64,000 nucleotides of DNA from Vagococcus bubulae. Its GTDB lineage: Bacteria > Bacillota > Bacilli > Lactobacillales > Vagococcaceae. Positions within the stretch are counted from its first letter, which is position 1; each line of letters starts with the position of its first letter. Shown piece after piece: positions 46,338-54,878 of this stretch. Under the pieces are notes generated by a model, which worked only from the letters and a program-made list of their open reading frames with translations, was not told the DNA's origin and did not search any database. The position numbers and the translations under genes were made by a program. The stretch is from assembly GCF_003950315.1 (NCBI RefSeq), contig NZ_NGJT01000008.1:49662-113661 (forward strand). Direction: 5' to 3'.

Positions 46338-46571
46338 ATGAATACAATCACACTATACACAAAAAACAATTGTCCACAATGTTTAATGACAAAGAAATTT
46401 TTAGCACAAAAAAATGTTGAATTTAACGAAATTAACATAGATAAAGAACCACAATATATTGATTCATTAAAAGAACAAGGTTTCCAAAGTGTTCCTGTTT
46501 TAAAAACAATGGATGAAAATATTACAATTGTTGGTTTTAGACCTGATCAATTAAGAACGTTGGCGGTTTAA
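46338..46571 (+). CDS. nrdH: Glutaredoxin-like electron donor NrdH
   Basis: A 77-residue redoxin, MNTITLYTKNNCPQCLMTKKFL, with active-site CPQC (the usual NrdH motif is CVQC or CMQC). It ends GFRPDQLRTLAV, a typical NrdH tail. It supplies electrons to the class Ib ribonucleotide reductase, itself reduced by thioredoxin reductase. RBS AGGAGGAAGAAC. First gene of nrdHIEF. Confidence 0.95.
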   Translation: MNTITLYTKNNCPQCLMTKKFLAQKNVEFNEINIDKEPQYIDSLKEQGFQSVPVLKTMDENITIVGFRPDQLRTLAV

Positions 46572-46573
46572 TC

Positions 46574-46954
46574 ATGAAACTAGTCTTTTTTTCTTTAACC
46601 GGACAGACAAGACGTTTTATTAATAAACTAGACCTTCCTTTTTATGAAATTGACACAACCAATCCTTTTCATGAAATCAATGAAGACTATCTATTAATCG
46701 TTCCTACTTATGACAAAGAAGTCACAGAAGTAGTGAACGATTTTATTGAGTACAAAACCAACCAAGAGCACTTACTAGGTGTTGCTGGTGGTGGAAATCT
46801 TAACTTTGGAGACTTATTTGTCTTTACTGCAAAAGACATTGCAAAAGATTATGGCATCCCTCTTGTGTTCTCTTTTGAATTTAGTGGCACAAATGACGAT
46901 GTAAAAAATTTTAAGAAAGTAGTGAATGAATTTGAGTCTAAAAGATCTGACTGA
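46574..46954 (+). CDS. nrdI: Flavodoxin-like NrdI
   Basis: A 126-residue FMN protein, MKLVFFSLTGQTRRFINKL, with the flavin loop GVAGGGNLNFGDLFVFTAKDIAKDYGIPLVFSFEFSGTNDDV. It provides superoxide/peroxide to assemble the manganese-tyrosyl radical cofactor of NrdF. It starts two bases after nrdH. Its 3' end overlaps the nrdE reading by up to 29 nt. Confidence 0.95.
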   Translation: MKLVFFSLTGQTRRFINKLDLPFYEIDTTNPFHEINEDYLLIVPTYDKEVTEVVNDFIEYKTNQEHLLGVAGGGNLNFGDLFVFTAKDIAKDYGIPLVFSFEFSGTNDDVKNFKKVVNEFESKRSD

Positions 46955-49094
46955 TGTAACTTATTTCGAACTAAACAACGAAATCAACCGCCCCGTAAAC
47001 GATCAAATTCCCTTATATAAAGATAAAGAAGCCTTAGATGCTTTTTTTAAAGAAAATGTGGAACCAAATACAAAACAATTTTCTTCTATAGAAGAAAAAT
47101 TGACATTCTTAACTAAACACGACTATTTAGAAGAAGAATTTTTATCTCTTTACTCACTAGAGTTTATTGAATCACTTTATGCCTATCTAGCCGCTCAGTC
47201 ATTTACCTTTAAATCATTTATGGCAGCTTACAAGTTCTACTCTCAATATGCCCTAAAAACAAATGATGGCACACAATACTTAGAGCGTTATGAAGACCGT
47301 GTGGCATTTAACGCATTATACTTTGCTAACGGTAATGAAGAACTGGCTATGAGTTTAGCCGATGAAATGATTCATCAACGCTACCAACCAGCAACACCAT
47401 CCTTTTTAAACGCTGGACGTAAACGTCGTGGTGAATTAGTGTCTTGTTTCTTAGTGCAAGTAACGGATGATATGAATAGTATTGGTCGCTCAATTAACAG
47501 CGCCTTACAATTATCACGTATTGGTGGTGGGGTAGGGATTACGTTATCAAACTTACGTGAAGCTGGAGCCCCTATCAAAGGCTTTGAAGGAGCTGCAAGT
47601 GGAGTTGTTCCTGTGATGAAATTATTTGAAGATAGTTTTAGTTACAGTAATCAACTTGGTCAACGTCAAGGAGCTGGCGTGGTTTATTTAAACGTCTTCC
47701 ACCCAGACATCGAAATGTTCTTATCAACGAAAAAAGAAAACGCAGATGAAAAAATCCGTGTTAAAACATTGTCTCTTGGATTATTAGTACCTGATAAATT
47801 TTATGAATTAGCTCGTAATAATGAAGAGATGTACTTATTTAGCCCATATAGTGTAGAACGTGAATATGGCATCCCATTTTCTTACATTGATATTACAAAA
47901 GAGTATGACAATTTAGTTTCTAATCCACGTATTAGAAAACAAAAAATCGACGCACGTTACTTAGAAAATGAAATTAGTAAATTGCAACAAGAATCTGGTT
48001 ACCCATATATTATCAACGTGGACACAGCCAATCGTGCAAATCCTATTGATGGTAAAATCATTATGAGTAACTTATGTTCTGAAATCTTACAAGTCCAAAA
48101 ACCATCTATCATTAATGATCGCCAAGAATATGACGTTCTTGGAACAGATATTTCTTGTAACTTAGGCTCAACTAATATTGTTAACTTAATGGATAGTCCT
48201 GACTTTGGAAAATCTGTTAAAACAATGACACGAGCGCTCACTTATATTACAGATGCTTCTGATATTGAAGTTGTTCCATCTATTCAAAATGGAAACCGTC
48301 TAAATCATACGATTGGATTAGGCGCGATGGGATTACATACTTACTTTGCTAAAAATCAAATGGAATATGGCTCAGAAGACTCATTAGAATTTACTGATGT
48401 CTACTTCATGTTACTAAACTACTGGACCTTAGTTGAAAGTAACAATATTGCAAAAGAACGCAACGAATCATTTGATAACTTTGAAAACTCAAAATATGCT
48501 ACTGGAGAATACTTTGATACGTATATTAAAGATGAAATCAAGCCTTCTTCTGATAAAGTCAAAGAATTATTTGACGGCATTTTCATTCCTACAGCAAAAG
48601 ATTGGGAAGAGTTAAAACAATCAATCAAAAAATACGGTTTATACCATCAAAATCGTCTAGCAGTTGCACCAAATGGCTCAATTTCTTACATCAATGATAC
48701 AAGTGCTAGTATCCACCCAATCACTCGTTTGATTGAAGAACGTCAAGAAAAGAAAATCGGGAAAATCTATTACCCAGCACCTTTCTTATCTAATGACACG
48801 ATGCCATACTACACATCAGCTTATGACATGGATATGCGTAGAGTGATTGATGTGTATGCAACAGCTCAAAAACATATCGATCAAGGCATGAGTTTAACCC
48901 TATTTATGCGCTCAGATATACCTGAAGGCTTGTATGAATGGAAAACAAACACTACAAAACAAACAACACGTGATTTAAATATTTTACGTCACTACGCATT
49001 CCATAAAGGCGTTAAATCAATTTACTACGTTCGTACTTATACAGATGACGATGAGGAAATTGGTAGCAACCAATGTGAAAGCTGTGTTATTTAA
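46926..49094 (+). CDS. nrdE: Class Ib ribonucleotide reductase large subunit NrdE
   Basis: A 722-residue catalytic subunit reducing ribonucleoside diphosphates. It has an N-terminal NrdE-type region, ELVSCFLVQVTDDMNSI (active-site Cys), SNLCSEILQVQ (radical Cys), NLGSTNIVNL, and the C-terminal redox pair CESCVI that accepts electrons from NrdH. The start is uncertain: ATG 46926, or TTG 46932 giving MSLKDLTDVTYFELNNEINRP, which looks more like family N-termini. The overlap with nrdI implies coupling. Confidence 0.94.
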   Translation: MNLSLKDLTDVTYFELNNEINRPVNDQIPLYKDKEALDAFFKENVEPNTKQFSSIEEKLTFLTKHDYLEEEFLSLYSLEFIESLYAYLAAQSFTFKSFMAAYKFYSQYALKTNDGTQYLERYEDRVAFNALYFANGNEELAMSLADEMIHQRYQPATPSFLNAGRKRRGELVSCFLVQVTDDMNSIGRSINSALQLSRIGGGVGITLSNLREAGAPIKGFEGAASGVVPVMKLFEDSFSYSNQLGQRQGAGVVYLNVFHPDIEMFLSTKKENADEKIRVKTLSLGLLVPDKFYELARNNEEMYLFSPYSVEREYGIPFSYIDITKEYDNLVSNPRIRKQKIDARYLENEISKLQQESGYPYIINVDTANRANPIDGKIIMSNLCSEILQVQKPSIINDRQEYDVLGTDISCNLGSTNIVNLMDSPDFGKSVKTMTRALTYITDASDIEVVPSIQNGNRLNHTIGLGAMGLHTYFAKNQMEYGSEDSLEFTDVYFMLLNYWTLVESNNIAKERNESFDNFENSKYATGEYFDTYIKDEIKPSSDKVKELFDGIFIPTAKDWEELKQSIKKYGLYHQNRLAVAPNGSISYINDTSASIHPITRLIEERQEKKIGKIYYPAPFLSNDTMPYYTSAYDMDMRRVIDVYATAQKHIDQGMSLTLFMRSDIPEGLYEWKTNTTKQTTRDLNILRHYAFHKGVKSIYYVRTYTDDDEEIGSNQCESCVI

Positions 49095-49107
49095 GGAGGA
49101 ACAATAA

Positions 49108-50079
49108 ATGACCACGTTAGACAATAGCTATTACCAAGCAATTAACTGGAATGCTGTTGAAGACATTATTGATAAGTCCACTTGGGAAAAATTGACAGAA
49201 CAATTTTGGTTGGATACACGTATTCCTTTATCAAACGATTTAGATGATTGGCGTAACTTTAACGACGATCAAAAAGAAAATATTGGTCTAGTATTTGGTG
49301 GGTTAACACTACTAGATACGATTCAATCTGAAAGTGCCATCGAAGCCTTACGCAAAGACAGCCGCACACCTCATGAGGAAGCTGTGTTAAACAATATTCA
49401 ATTTATGGAATCTGTTCATGCCAAAAGTTACTCATCCATCTTTAGTACACTAAACACTAAGGCTGAGATTGAAGAAATTTTTGAATGGACAAACACCAAC
49501 CCTCAACTACAAAAAAAAGCTGAGATTATTAATGAAATTTATTTAAATGGATCCCCATTACAAAAAAAAGTAGCGAACGTATATGCTGAAACGTTTCTTT
49601 TCTACTCTGGTTTTTATGCACCTTTGTATTATTTAGGAAACAACAAATTAGCAAACGTAGCCGAAATTATTAAATTAATTATCCGTGACGAGTCAGTTCA
49701 TGGGACTTATATTGGGTATAAATTCCAACTAGGTTTCAATGAATTAAGTAATGAAGAACAAGAAGAAATGAAAGAATGGATGTATGACTTACTCTTCACT
49801 CTTTATGAAAATGAAGAAGTCTATACTGAATTATTGTATGATAAATTAGGTTGGACGGAAGAAGTCAAAACATTCCTACGCTATAATGCAAACAAAGCCC
49901 TAATGAACTTAGGAATGGATCCATTATTCCCAGATACAGCCAATGACGTGAACCCTATTGTCATGAATGGCTTATCAACTGGAACAAGCAACCATGACTT
50001 TTTCTCTCAAGTAGGTAATGGTTACTTACTTGGTACAGTAGAGGCCATGGAAAATGATGACTATTTAATCGGTATGTAA
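49108..50079 (+). CDS. nrdF: Class Ib ribonucleotide reductase small subunit NrdF
   Basis: A 323-residue ferritin-like subunit that holds the dimanganese/diiron-tyrosyl radical. It shows IPLSNDLDDW near residue 36, the helix QSESAIEAL, metal ligands in NIQFMESVHAKSYSSIF and IIRDESVHGTYIGYKFQ. Last gene of nrdHIEF, 13 nt after nrdE with AAGGAGGAA, and followed by a strong 15-bp terminator. Confidence 0.95.
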   Translation: MTTLDNSYYQAINWNAVEDIIDKSTWEKLTEQFWLDTRIPLSNDLDDWRNFNDDQKENIGLVFGGLTLLDTIQSESAIEALRKDSRTPHEEAVLNNIQFMESVHAKSYSSIFSTLNTKAEIEEIFEWTNTNPQLQKKAEIINEIYLNGSPLQKKVANVYAETFLFYSGFYAPLYYLGNNKLANVAEIIKLIIRDESVHGTYIGYKFQLGFNELSNEEQEEMKEWMYDLLFTLYENEEVYTELLYDKLGWTEEVKTFLRYNANKALMNLGMDPLFPDTANDVNPIVMNGLSTGTSNHDFFSQVGNGYLLGTVEAMENDDYLIGM

Positions 50080-50083
50080 TACC

Positions 50084-50122
50084 AAAAGACTCACCAACTT
50101 ATGACACGTTGGTGAGTCTTTT
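50084..50122. terminator. Bidirectional terminator between nrdF and acoC
   Basis: AAAAGACTCACCAAC (50084-50098) pairs perfectly with GTTGGTGAGTCTTTT (50108-50122) between convergent operons. Confidence 0.92.
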
Positions 50123-50125
50123 TTG

Positions 50126-51322
50126 TTAAATTACTAATGAATAAGGATGTTCTAAATAATACACCACTTGCCCTAAAAATTCTGCTGCCGGTGAGCCATC
50201 CAAAACTTGATGGTCAAATGTTAAACTTAACGGTAATTCACTAATTTCTGTTACGTCTTTTTCTTCGTTAAATACTAATTTTGTACTGGTTACCCCAATT
50301 CCTAAAATACCAATTTCTGGTGTGTTTAAAATTGGTGTAAAGTACTCAACCCCAGCATTTCCTAAATTTGTAATCGTAAACGTTGAACCTCGGTAAAATT
50401 CACTTGCTAATGAGCCATCAACTGCTTGAGAGGTCACACTGACAAAATCTGAACCGATTTGTGATAGAGATTTAAGGTGGACATCTTTCACAACTGGCAC
50501 AACTAAACCATCATCAACTGCCACTGCTACCCCAATATGAACGTCTTTATGTTCTGTGTAAACTTGTGTATCATAAGAGGCATTCATTTGTGGGAAATCT
50601 TTTAAGGCTAAACTCACAGCTTTAATCAACAGTGTATTAATGCTTAATGCACTCTTACTTAAACTATCACCTGCTTTTTCTTTCATATCTTTTCTAAATG
50701 CAAGCAATGACGTAATATTGGCTTTTCTATGCAAGGTTAATTGCGCAGTTTGAGCTAAACTTTGATGCATTCGTTGTGCAATAACTTTGCGCATTCCCTC
50801 TAAGCCTTCTCCAACAGTGGCACTTATAACAGATTGAGAAACAACTTGCGGCACGTGACGTTCCACATCGCGTCTTGTAATTCGCCCGTTGCCACCAGTT
50901 CCAATAATATCGCTTAATGAATAGTGTTTATCTGCTGCTAATTTTCTAGCCAAAGGTGTTGCGAAAATCCGCTCACCCTCTTTTTTGACTGCTGTTGGTT
51001 GGTCTTTCACCATTTCTTGTGTGACGTCCTCTTGTATTTCATTAACTTCTTCTACTATTTCTGTTGCTTCTGAAATTGTTTCGCCTTCATTTCCAACATA
51101 GCCAATAACTGCTTGGCAAGGTGCTTCTCCCCCTGCTTCTACGCTAATAGACAGTAATACACCATCAACAGGAGATTCCACATCGTGCGTTAATTTTTCA
51201 GAACTAATCGATACAACTGGCTCTCCTTTTGTTACTGTATCCCCCACTGATTTGTACCATTGATCCACTGTACCTTCTGTCATGGTTAGACCTAATGTCG
51301 GCATCAATAATGTTTCTGCCAT
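50126..51322 (-). CDS. acoC: Acetoin dehydrogenase complex E2 (dihydrolipoamide acetyltransferase)
   Basis: A 398-residue E2. The N-terminal lipoyl domain (1-78, lipoyl Lys in SSEKLTHDVESP) is followed by a flexible linker, the E3-binding domain (IFATPLARKLAADKHYSLSDIIGTGGNGRITRRDV, about 120-155) and the catalytic domain with active-site HQVLDGSPAAEF near residue 370. It transfers the acetyl group released from acetoin to CoA. The start at 51322 follows TAGGTG; an upstream GTG lies inside the ribosome site. A single lipoyl domain and the aco context favour acetoin over pyruvate dehydrogenase. Confidence 0.9.
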   Translation of the reverse strand: MAETLLMPTLGLTMTEGTVDQWYKSVGDTVTKGEPVVSISSEKLTHDVESPVDGVLLSISVEAGGEAPCQAVIGYVGNEGETISEATEIVEEVNEIQEDVTQEMVKDQPTAVKKEGERIFATPLARKLAADKHYSLSDIIGTGGNGRITRRDVERHVPQVVSQSVISATVGEGLEGMRKVIAQRMHQSLAQTAQLTLHRKANITSLLAFRKDMKEKAGDSLSKSALSINTLLIKAVSLALKDFPQMNASYDTQVYTEHKDVHIGVAVAVDDGLVVPVVKDVHLKSLSQIGSDFVSVTSQAVDGSLASEFYRGSTFTITNLGNAGVEYFTPILNTPEIGILGIGVTSTKLVFNEEKDVTEISELPLSLTFDHQVLDGSPAAEFLGQVVYYLEHPYSLVI

Positions 51323-51338
51323 GATTTTCACCTACCCT

Positions 51339-52361
51339 TTATTTTAAGTCTTGAATTAACTCACTTGCTTCTTCTAATACTCTTTCCTTACTTGGTAAAT
51401 ACAACGCCTCTAAGTTACTTGCAAATGGCACAGGAGTATTAGGTGCACACACACATTTAATTGGGCCATCTAAATAATCAAACGCTTTGTCTCCAACCAC
51501 TGAGGCAATATCTGTTGCTGTATTATTGTGCGGATTCGCTTCATCTATTACGATTAATCGTCCTGTTTTCTTCACAGATTGAATGATTGTTTCTTGATCC
51601 CAAGGTGCTACAGTCACTAAATCAATCACTTCAACGGAAATGCCTGATTTTTCTAGCTCAGCTGCAACATCTAATGCAACATAAAGCATTTTTCCAATAG
51701 TCACAATCGTTAAATCGTTACCTTCTTGTTTAACTTTTGCTTTTCCTATTTCCACTTTATAGTATTCTTCAGGGACTTCATCTTTAATGCCGTAAAGTGT
51801 TTTATCTTCTGAAAAAATCACAATATTATCATCTTCAATTGCTGCAAGCAACAAGCCCTTAGCATCATAAGGATTAGAAGGTACAACTACCTTTAGTCCA
51901 GGTATAGAACCAAACATCCCGTAGTAAGAGCCTGAATGTTGTGCTGCTGCTGATGCGCCTGCACCGTGACACGTTCTAACCGTCATAGGAATCGTTGCTT
52001 TTCCTCCAAACATGTAACGCATTTTTGACCCTTGTGCTAACAATGTATCAAAACAAAATCCTAAAAAATCATTAAACATTAATTCCGGTACTGGACGTAA
52101 TCCTGTTGCCGCAGCCCCCACTGATGCTCCCATGTATCCCATCTCAGAAATCGGCGTATCAATAACACGTTCATACCCATGTTTTTCCACTAATCCTTTT
52201 GTCACACCGAACACGCCACCCCAAGCACCTTTACCTTCTAGATGGTCAATATGTGTTCCTCCAGCAATGTCTTCACCTAAAAGAATCACGCGATCATCTT
52301 TTTCCATTGCCATATCTAAACCTTCATTAATTGCTTGCATAAATGTTATTCGTCTACTCAT
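51339..52361 (-). CDS. acoB: Acetoin dehydrogenase E1 beta subunit
   Basis: A 340-residue transketolase-like beta subunit: ITFMQAINEGLDMAMEKDDRVILLGEDIAGGTHIDHLEGKGAWGGVFGVTKGL with the thiamine-activating Glu. It has VRTCHGAGASAAAQHSGSYYGMFGSIPGLKVVVPSNPYDAKGLLLAAI and a C-terminal domain with IVIDEANPHNNTATDIASVV. With AcoA it forms the TPP-dependent E1 that cleaves acetoin. ATG 52361 lies 8 nt after AAGGAG. Gap to acoA 29 nt, to acoC 16 nt. Confidence 0.9.
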   Translation of the reverse strand: MSRRITFMQAINEGLDMAMEKDDRVILLGEDIAGGTHIDHLEGKGAWGGVFGVTKGLVEKHGYERVIDTPISEMGYMGASVGAAATGLRPVPELMFNDFLGFCFDTLLAQGSKMRYMFGGKATIPMTVRTCHGAGASAAAQHSGSYYGMFGSIPGLKVVVPSNPYDAKGLLLAAIEDDNIVIFSEDKTLYGIKDEVPEEYYKVEIGKAKVKQEGNDLTIVTIGKMLYVALDVAAELEKSGISVEVIDLVTVAPWDQETIIQSVKKTGRLIVIDEANPHNNTATDIASVVGDKAFDYLDGPIKCVCAPNTPVPFASNLEALYLPSKERVLEEASELIQDLK

Positions 52362-52390
52362 GATAGTCACTCCTTATTTTATAAATTGTT

Positions 52391-53356
52391 TTAAATCGAT
52401 ACATCTTCATATAAGGCTTCAGGTCTTGGTATATTACTTTCTCTTGCAAATAAAACAGCCTCTTCTGTATCTTTAACAGATTGTACTTCAATCTCATCTG
52501 CTTGTTTGGCTGTTAACCATTTATTTTTGATTGCGACATCTCTAAATTCTTTAATATTGTCAAGATCAGCATAGTCTTTTTCTTCGCCTTCTTTTGCTTT
52601 GTATTTTTGTTCGTCACCTTCAAAATGTCCATAATTTCGATAGGTTACACATTCTAAAATAGTTGGTCCTTCACCATTTCTTGCTCGATCAATCGCTTCT
52701 CCAGCTGCTTCATAAACAGCCATTAAATCTTTGCCTTCTACTCGTATGCCTGGAATACCATAAGCGACACTTCTTTCAGCAATCGTATTTGATCCTGATG
52801 CATACTTAACAGTAGTTGACTCAGCAAACCCATTATTTTCACAAACAAACACAACAGGTAAATTCCAAATTGCTGCCATATTAATCCCTTCATGGAATGT
52901 TCCTTCATTACTAGCACCATCGCCAAAGAAACAAATCGCTACATCATCTGTTTTCAAATACTTATTTCGAAGTCCAGCTCCTACTGCGATTGGGAATCCT
53001 CCACCAACCATACCGTTTGCTCCTAGCATGCCTTTATCAATATCGGCAATATGCATTGAACCGCCTTTTCCTTTACAAAGTCCAGTTTCCTTTCCAAAAA
53101 TCTCCGCCATCATACCATTTAAGTCACACCCTTTAGCGATACAATGGCCATGACCTCTATGAGTACTAGTAATATAATCTTTATCTGTTAAATGAGCACA
53201 AACCCCAGTTGCAACAGCTTCTTCACCTGCATATAAATGGACAAATCCTGGAATTTCTCCCGTTGTAAAAATACGATGCACTTCATCTTCAAAATTTCTG
53301 ATATCATTCATCGTTTTGTAAATCCACTCTGCTTTTTGTTTTGTCATTTTTTCCAT
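52391..53356 (-). CDS. acoA: Acetoin dehydrogenase E1 alpha subunit
   Basis: A 321-residue TPP-binding alpha subunit. The pyrophosphate/Mg motif is CFFGDGASNEGTFHEGINMAAIWNLPVVFVCENNGFAEST (GDG...NN) near residue 165. EAVATGVCAHLTDKDYITSTHRGHGHCIAKGCDLNGMMAEIFGKETGLCKGKGGSMHIAD is characteristic of the acetoin/pyruvate E1 alpha family. It oxidatively cleaves acetoin to acetaldehyde plus an acetyl group carried by lipoyl E2. Second gene of the operon, 13 nt after acoL. Confidence 0.92.
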   Translation of the reverse strand: MEKMTKQKAEWIYKTMNDIRNFEDEVHRIFTTGEIPGFVHLYAGEEAVATGVCAHLTDKDYITSTHRGHGHCIAKGCDLNGMMAEIFGKETGLCKGKGGSMHIADIDKGMLGANGMVGGGFPIAVGAGLRNKYLKTDDVAICFFGDGASNEGTFHEGINMAAIWNLPVVFVCENNGFAESTTVKYASGSNTIAERSVAYGIPGIRVEGKDLMAVYEAAGEAIDRARNGEGPTILECVTYRNYGHFEGDEQKYKAKEGEEKDYADLDNIKEFRDVAIKNKWLTAKQADEIEVQSVKDTEEAVLFARESNIPRPEALYEDVSI

Positions 53357-53369
53357 TTCCTATTCCTCC

Positions 53370-54707
53370 TTAGACAATCATGTTGCTTGCCAATTCACCT
53401 ATCATTTCTGAGAGTGTTGGGTGAGCAAACGTCATTTTTTCCAACTCTTCTAAACGACCTTCTGATTCTTTTACTGCTAGTAAGATATGAATCATTTCTG
53501 TTGCATTAGCTCCAACAATAACACCACCCAAAATCTCATGATGTTTTTTTTCAGAGATGATTTTGACAAATCCTGTGGTTTCATCTCCTGCAATCGCGCG
53601 ACCATTTGCCATATAATCTGTTTTTGAAACCAATACATCGTATCCTTTTTCTTTCGCTTTCTCTTCTGTTAAACCAAAGCTGGCAATTTCAGGATGACTA
53701 TACACACATTTTGGAACGTCCTCATTTTTTAAAGGTCTTTCTGCTGTTGCAAACATATGTCTGACAGCTTTAATACCTTCCTTACTCGCTGCATGAGCTA
53801 ACATTAAACCATCAATCATGTCACCTACAGCATAAATAGATGACACAGATGTTTGATAGTGATGATTTACCTCAATAAATTTTTGATTTTCTGTTTTTCT
53901 TAAGGATAGTTGATCAGCCAAATCTAGATTTGCTTTACGACCTGTTACGACTAATAATGTATCAAAAGAGATGGCTTGATTAGATAATGCTATATTATTT
54001 GGAGTTACTTGCTTAATTTGTGCTGACTCAATAAGATTTACGCCCATTTTATTTAGTTTTTTCTTAATGATACGTCTTGCGTCTATGTCTTCAGTCATCA
54101 AAATACTTGGCGCTACTTCTACTACTGTAACGTTTGTACCTAGCGGGGCCATCGCAAAAGCTAATTCAATACCTATAACGCCTCCACCAATAATAACTAA
54201 CTCTTTAGGCAACTCTTTTAACTCGAAAAAAGTATCTGTTGTTAAATAATCAACCTCTTGAATACCTGATATAGGTGGAACAAATGGAGTACTGCCTGTT
54301 GCTAATAAAATGAACGTTGCTTCTAAACATTCCCCCCCTACTTCAACTTCATGAGATGTTTTTAACTGTGCTTCTCCTTCAATATAGTCAATTGAGTGTT
54401 GTTTAAATAAATAATGAATGCCTTGCTGTAACTGACTAACAACACCATCTTTTCTAGCAACTAATTTTGAAAAATCAATATCTATCAACTCGCTATGAAT
54501 ACCAAAAGCATTTGCTTGATGCAGCGATTCTATCCAACTGGCATTTTTTAAATAAGCTTTTGATGGTATACACCCAACGTTTAAACACGTTCCACCAATT
54601 TTTTTTCGCTCTATCACTGCGACTTTTTTTCCCATTTTTGCCGCTTCAATTGCTGCGATATACCCTCCTGGACCGGCTCCAATGACAATTAAATCGTATT
54701 GCCTCAT
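53370..54707 (-). CDS. acoL: Dihydrolipoamide dehydrogenase of the acetoin complex (E3)
   Basis: A 445-residue FAD/NAD disulfide oxidoreductase without a lipoyl domain: FAD motif IVIGAGPGGYIAAIEAAKMG, redox pair GGTCLNVGCIPSK near residue 41, NAD motif VIIGGGVIGIELAFAMAPLG, FAD-binding VYAVGDM-like IYAVGDMIDGLMLAHAA, and the C-terminal His-Glu pair in FAHPTLSEMIGE. It reoxidises dihydrolipoamide on AcoC. First gene of the operon, directly after the -24/-12 promoter. Confidence 0.92.
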   Translation of the reverse strand: MRQYDLIVIGAGPGGYIAAIEAAKMGKKVAVIERKKIGGTCLNVGCIPSKAYLKNASWIESLHQANAFGIHSELIDIDFSKLVARKDGVVSQLQQGIHYLFKQHSIDYIEGEAQLKTSHEVEVGGECLEATFILLATGSTPFVPPISGIQEVDYLTTDTFFELKELPKELVIIGGGVIGIELAFAMAPLGTNVTVVEVAPSILMTEDIDARRIIKKKLNKMGVNLIESAQIKQVTPNNIALSNQAISFDTLLVVTGRKANLDLADQLSLRKTENQKFIEVNHHYQTSVSSIYAVGDMIDGLMLAHAASKEGIKAVRHMFATAERPLKNEDVPKCVYSHPEIASFGLTEEKAKEKGYDVLVSKTDYMANGRAIAGDETTGFVKIISEKKHHEILGGVIVGANATEMIHILLAVKESEGRLEELEKMTFAHPTLSEMIGELASNMIV

Positions 54708-54745
54708 AACATCACCTTCCTTTAATCGTTCTACACTTATTAATA

Positions 54746-54762
54746 AGCAAAAGTTATGCCAA
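54746..54762 (-). promoter_or_regulatory. Sigma-54 (-24/-12) promoter of the aco operon
   Basis: TTGGCATAACTTTTGCT on the minus strand matches YTGGCAC-N5-TTGCW in the conserved GG and GC positions, differing only at the C after GGCA. It sits 38 bases before the acoL start. The regulator AcoR is a sigma-54 activator, so the pair is self-consistent. Confidence 0.88.
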
Positions 54763-54765
54763 TTT

Positions 54766-54779
54766 TGAAAACGCTTTAT
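54766..54779. promoter_or_regulatory. Near-consensus cre site upstream of the aco promoter
   Basis: TGAAAACGCTTTAT matches 12 of 14 positions of the CcpA operator consensus and lies immediately upstream of the -24 element, where CcpA would interfere with activation. Acetoin operons in Bacillus are under catabolite control, which supports the reading. Confidence 0.5.
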
Positions 54780-54820
54780 TTAAACTTTTTTGTTTTTATC
54801 ATTTAAAAAATGAAACAAAA

Positions 54821-54842
54821 TTGTAGCGAATTGTCGCAACAA
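54821..54842. promoter_or_regulatory. Putative AcoR upstream activating dyad
   Basis: Half-sites TTGTAGCGA (54821-54829) and TCGCAACAA (54834-54842) form an inverted repeat with one mismatch, centred about 75 bases upstream of the -24 box. That is a usual distance for sigma-54 enhancer sites. It lies between the acoR terminator and the promoter. Confidence 0.6.
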
Positions 54843-54874
54843 AAAAGACATTCATCAATTGATCAATGTCTTTT
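54843..54874 (-). terminator. Terminator of acoR
   Basis: AAAAGACATT (54843-54852) pairs with AATGTCTTTT (54865-54874), followed on the minus strand by a T-rich tract directly after the acoR stop. Confidence 0.85.
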
Positions 54875-54878
54875 ACTT

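Noticed and set aside
48433..48615. Overlapping frames inside nrdE
   Set aside because: Out-of-frame shadows of a well-conserved gene.
50126..54707. Calling the complex pyruvate dehydrogenase
   Set aside because: The AcoR neighbour, the sigma-54 promoter, the single-lipoyl E2 and the E3-first gene order fit acetoin dehydrogenase better.
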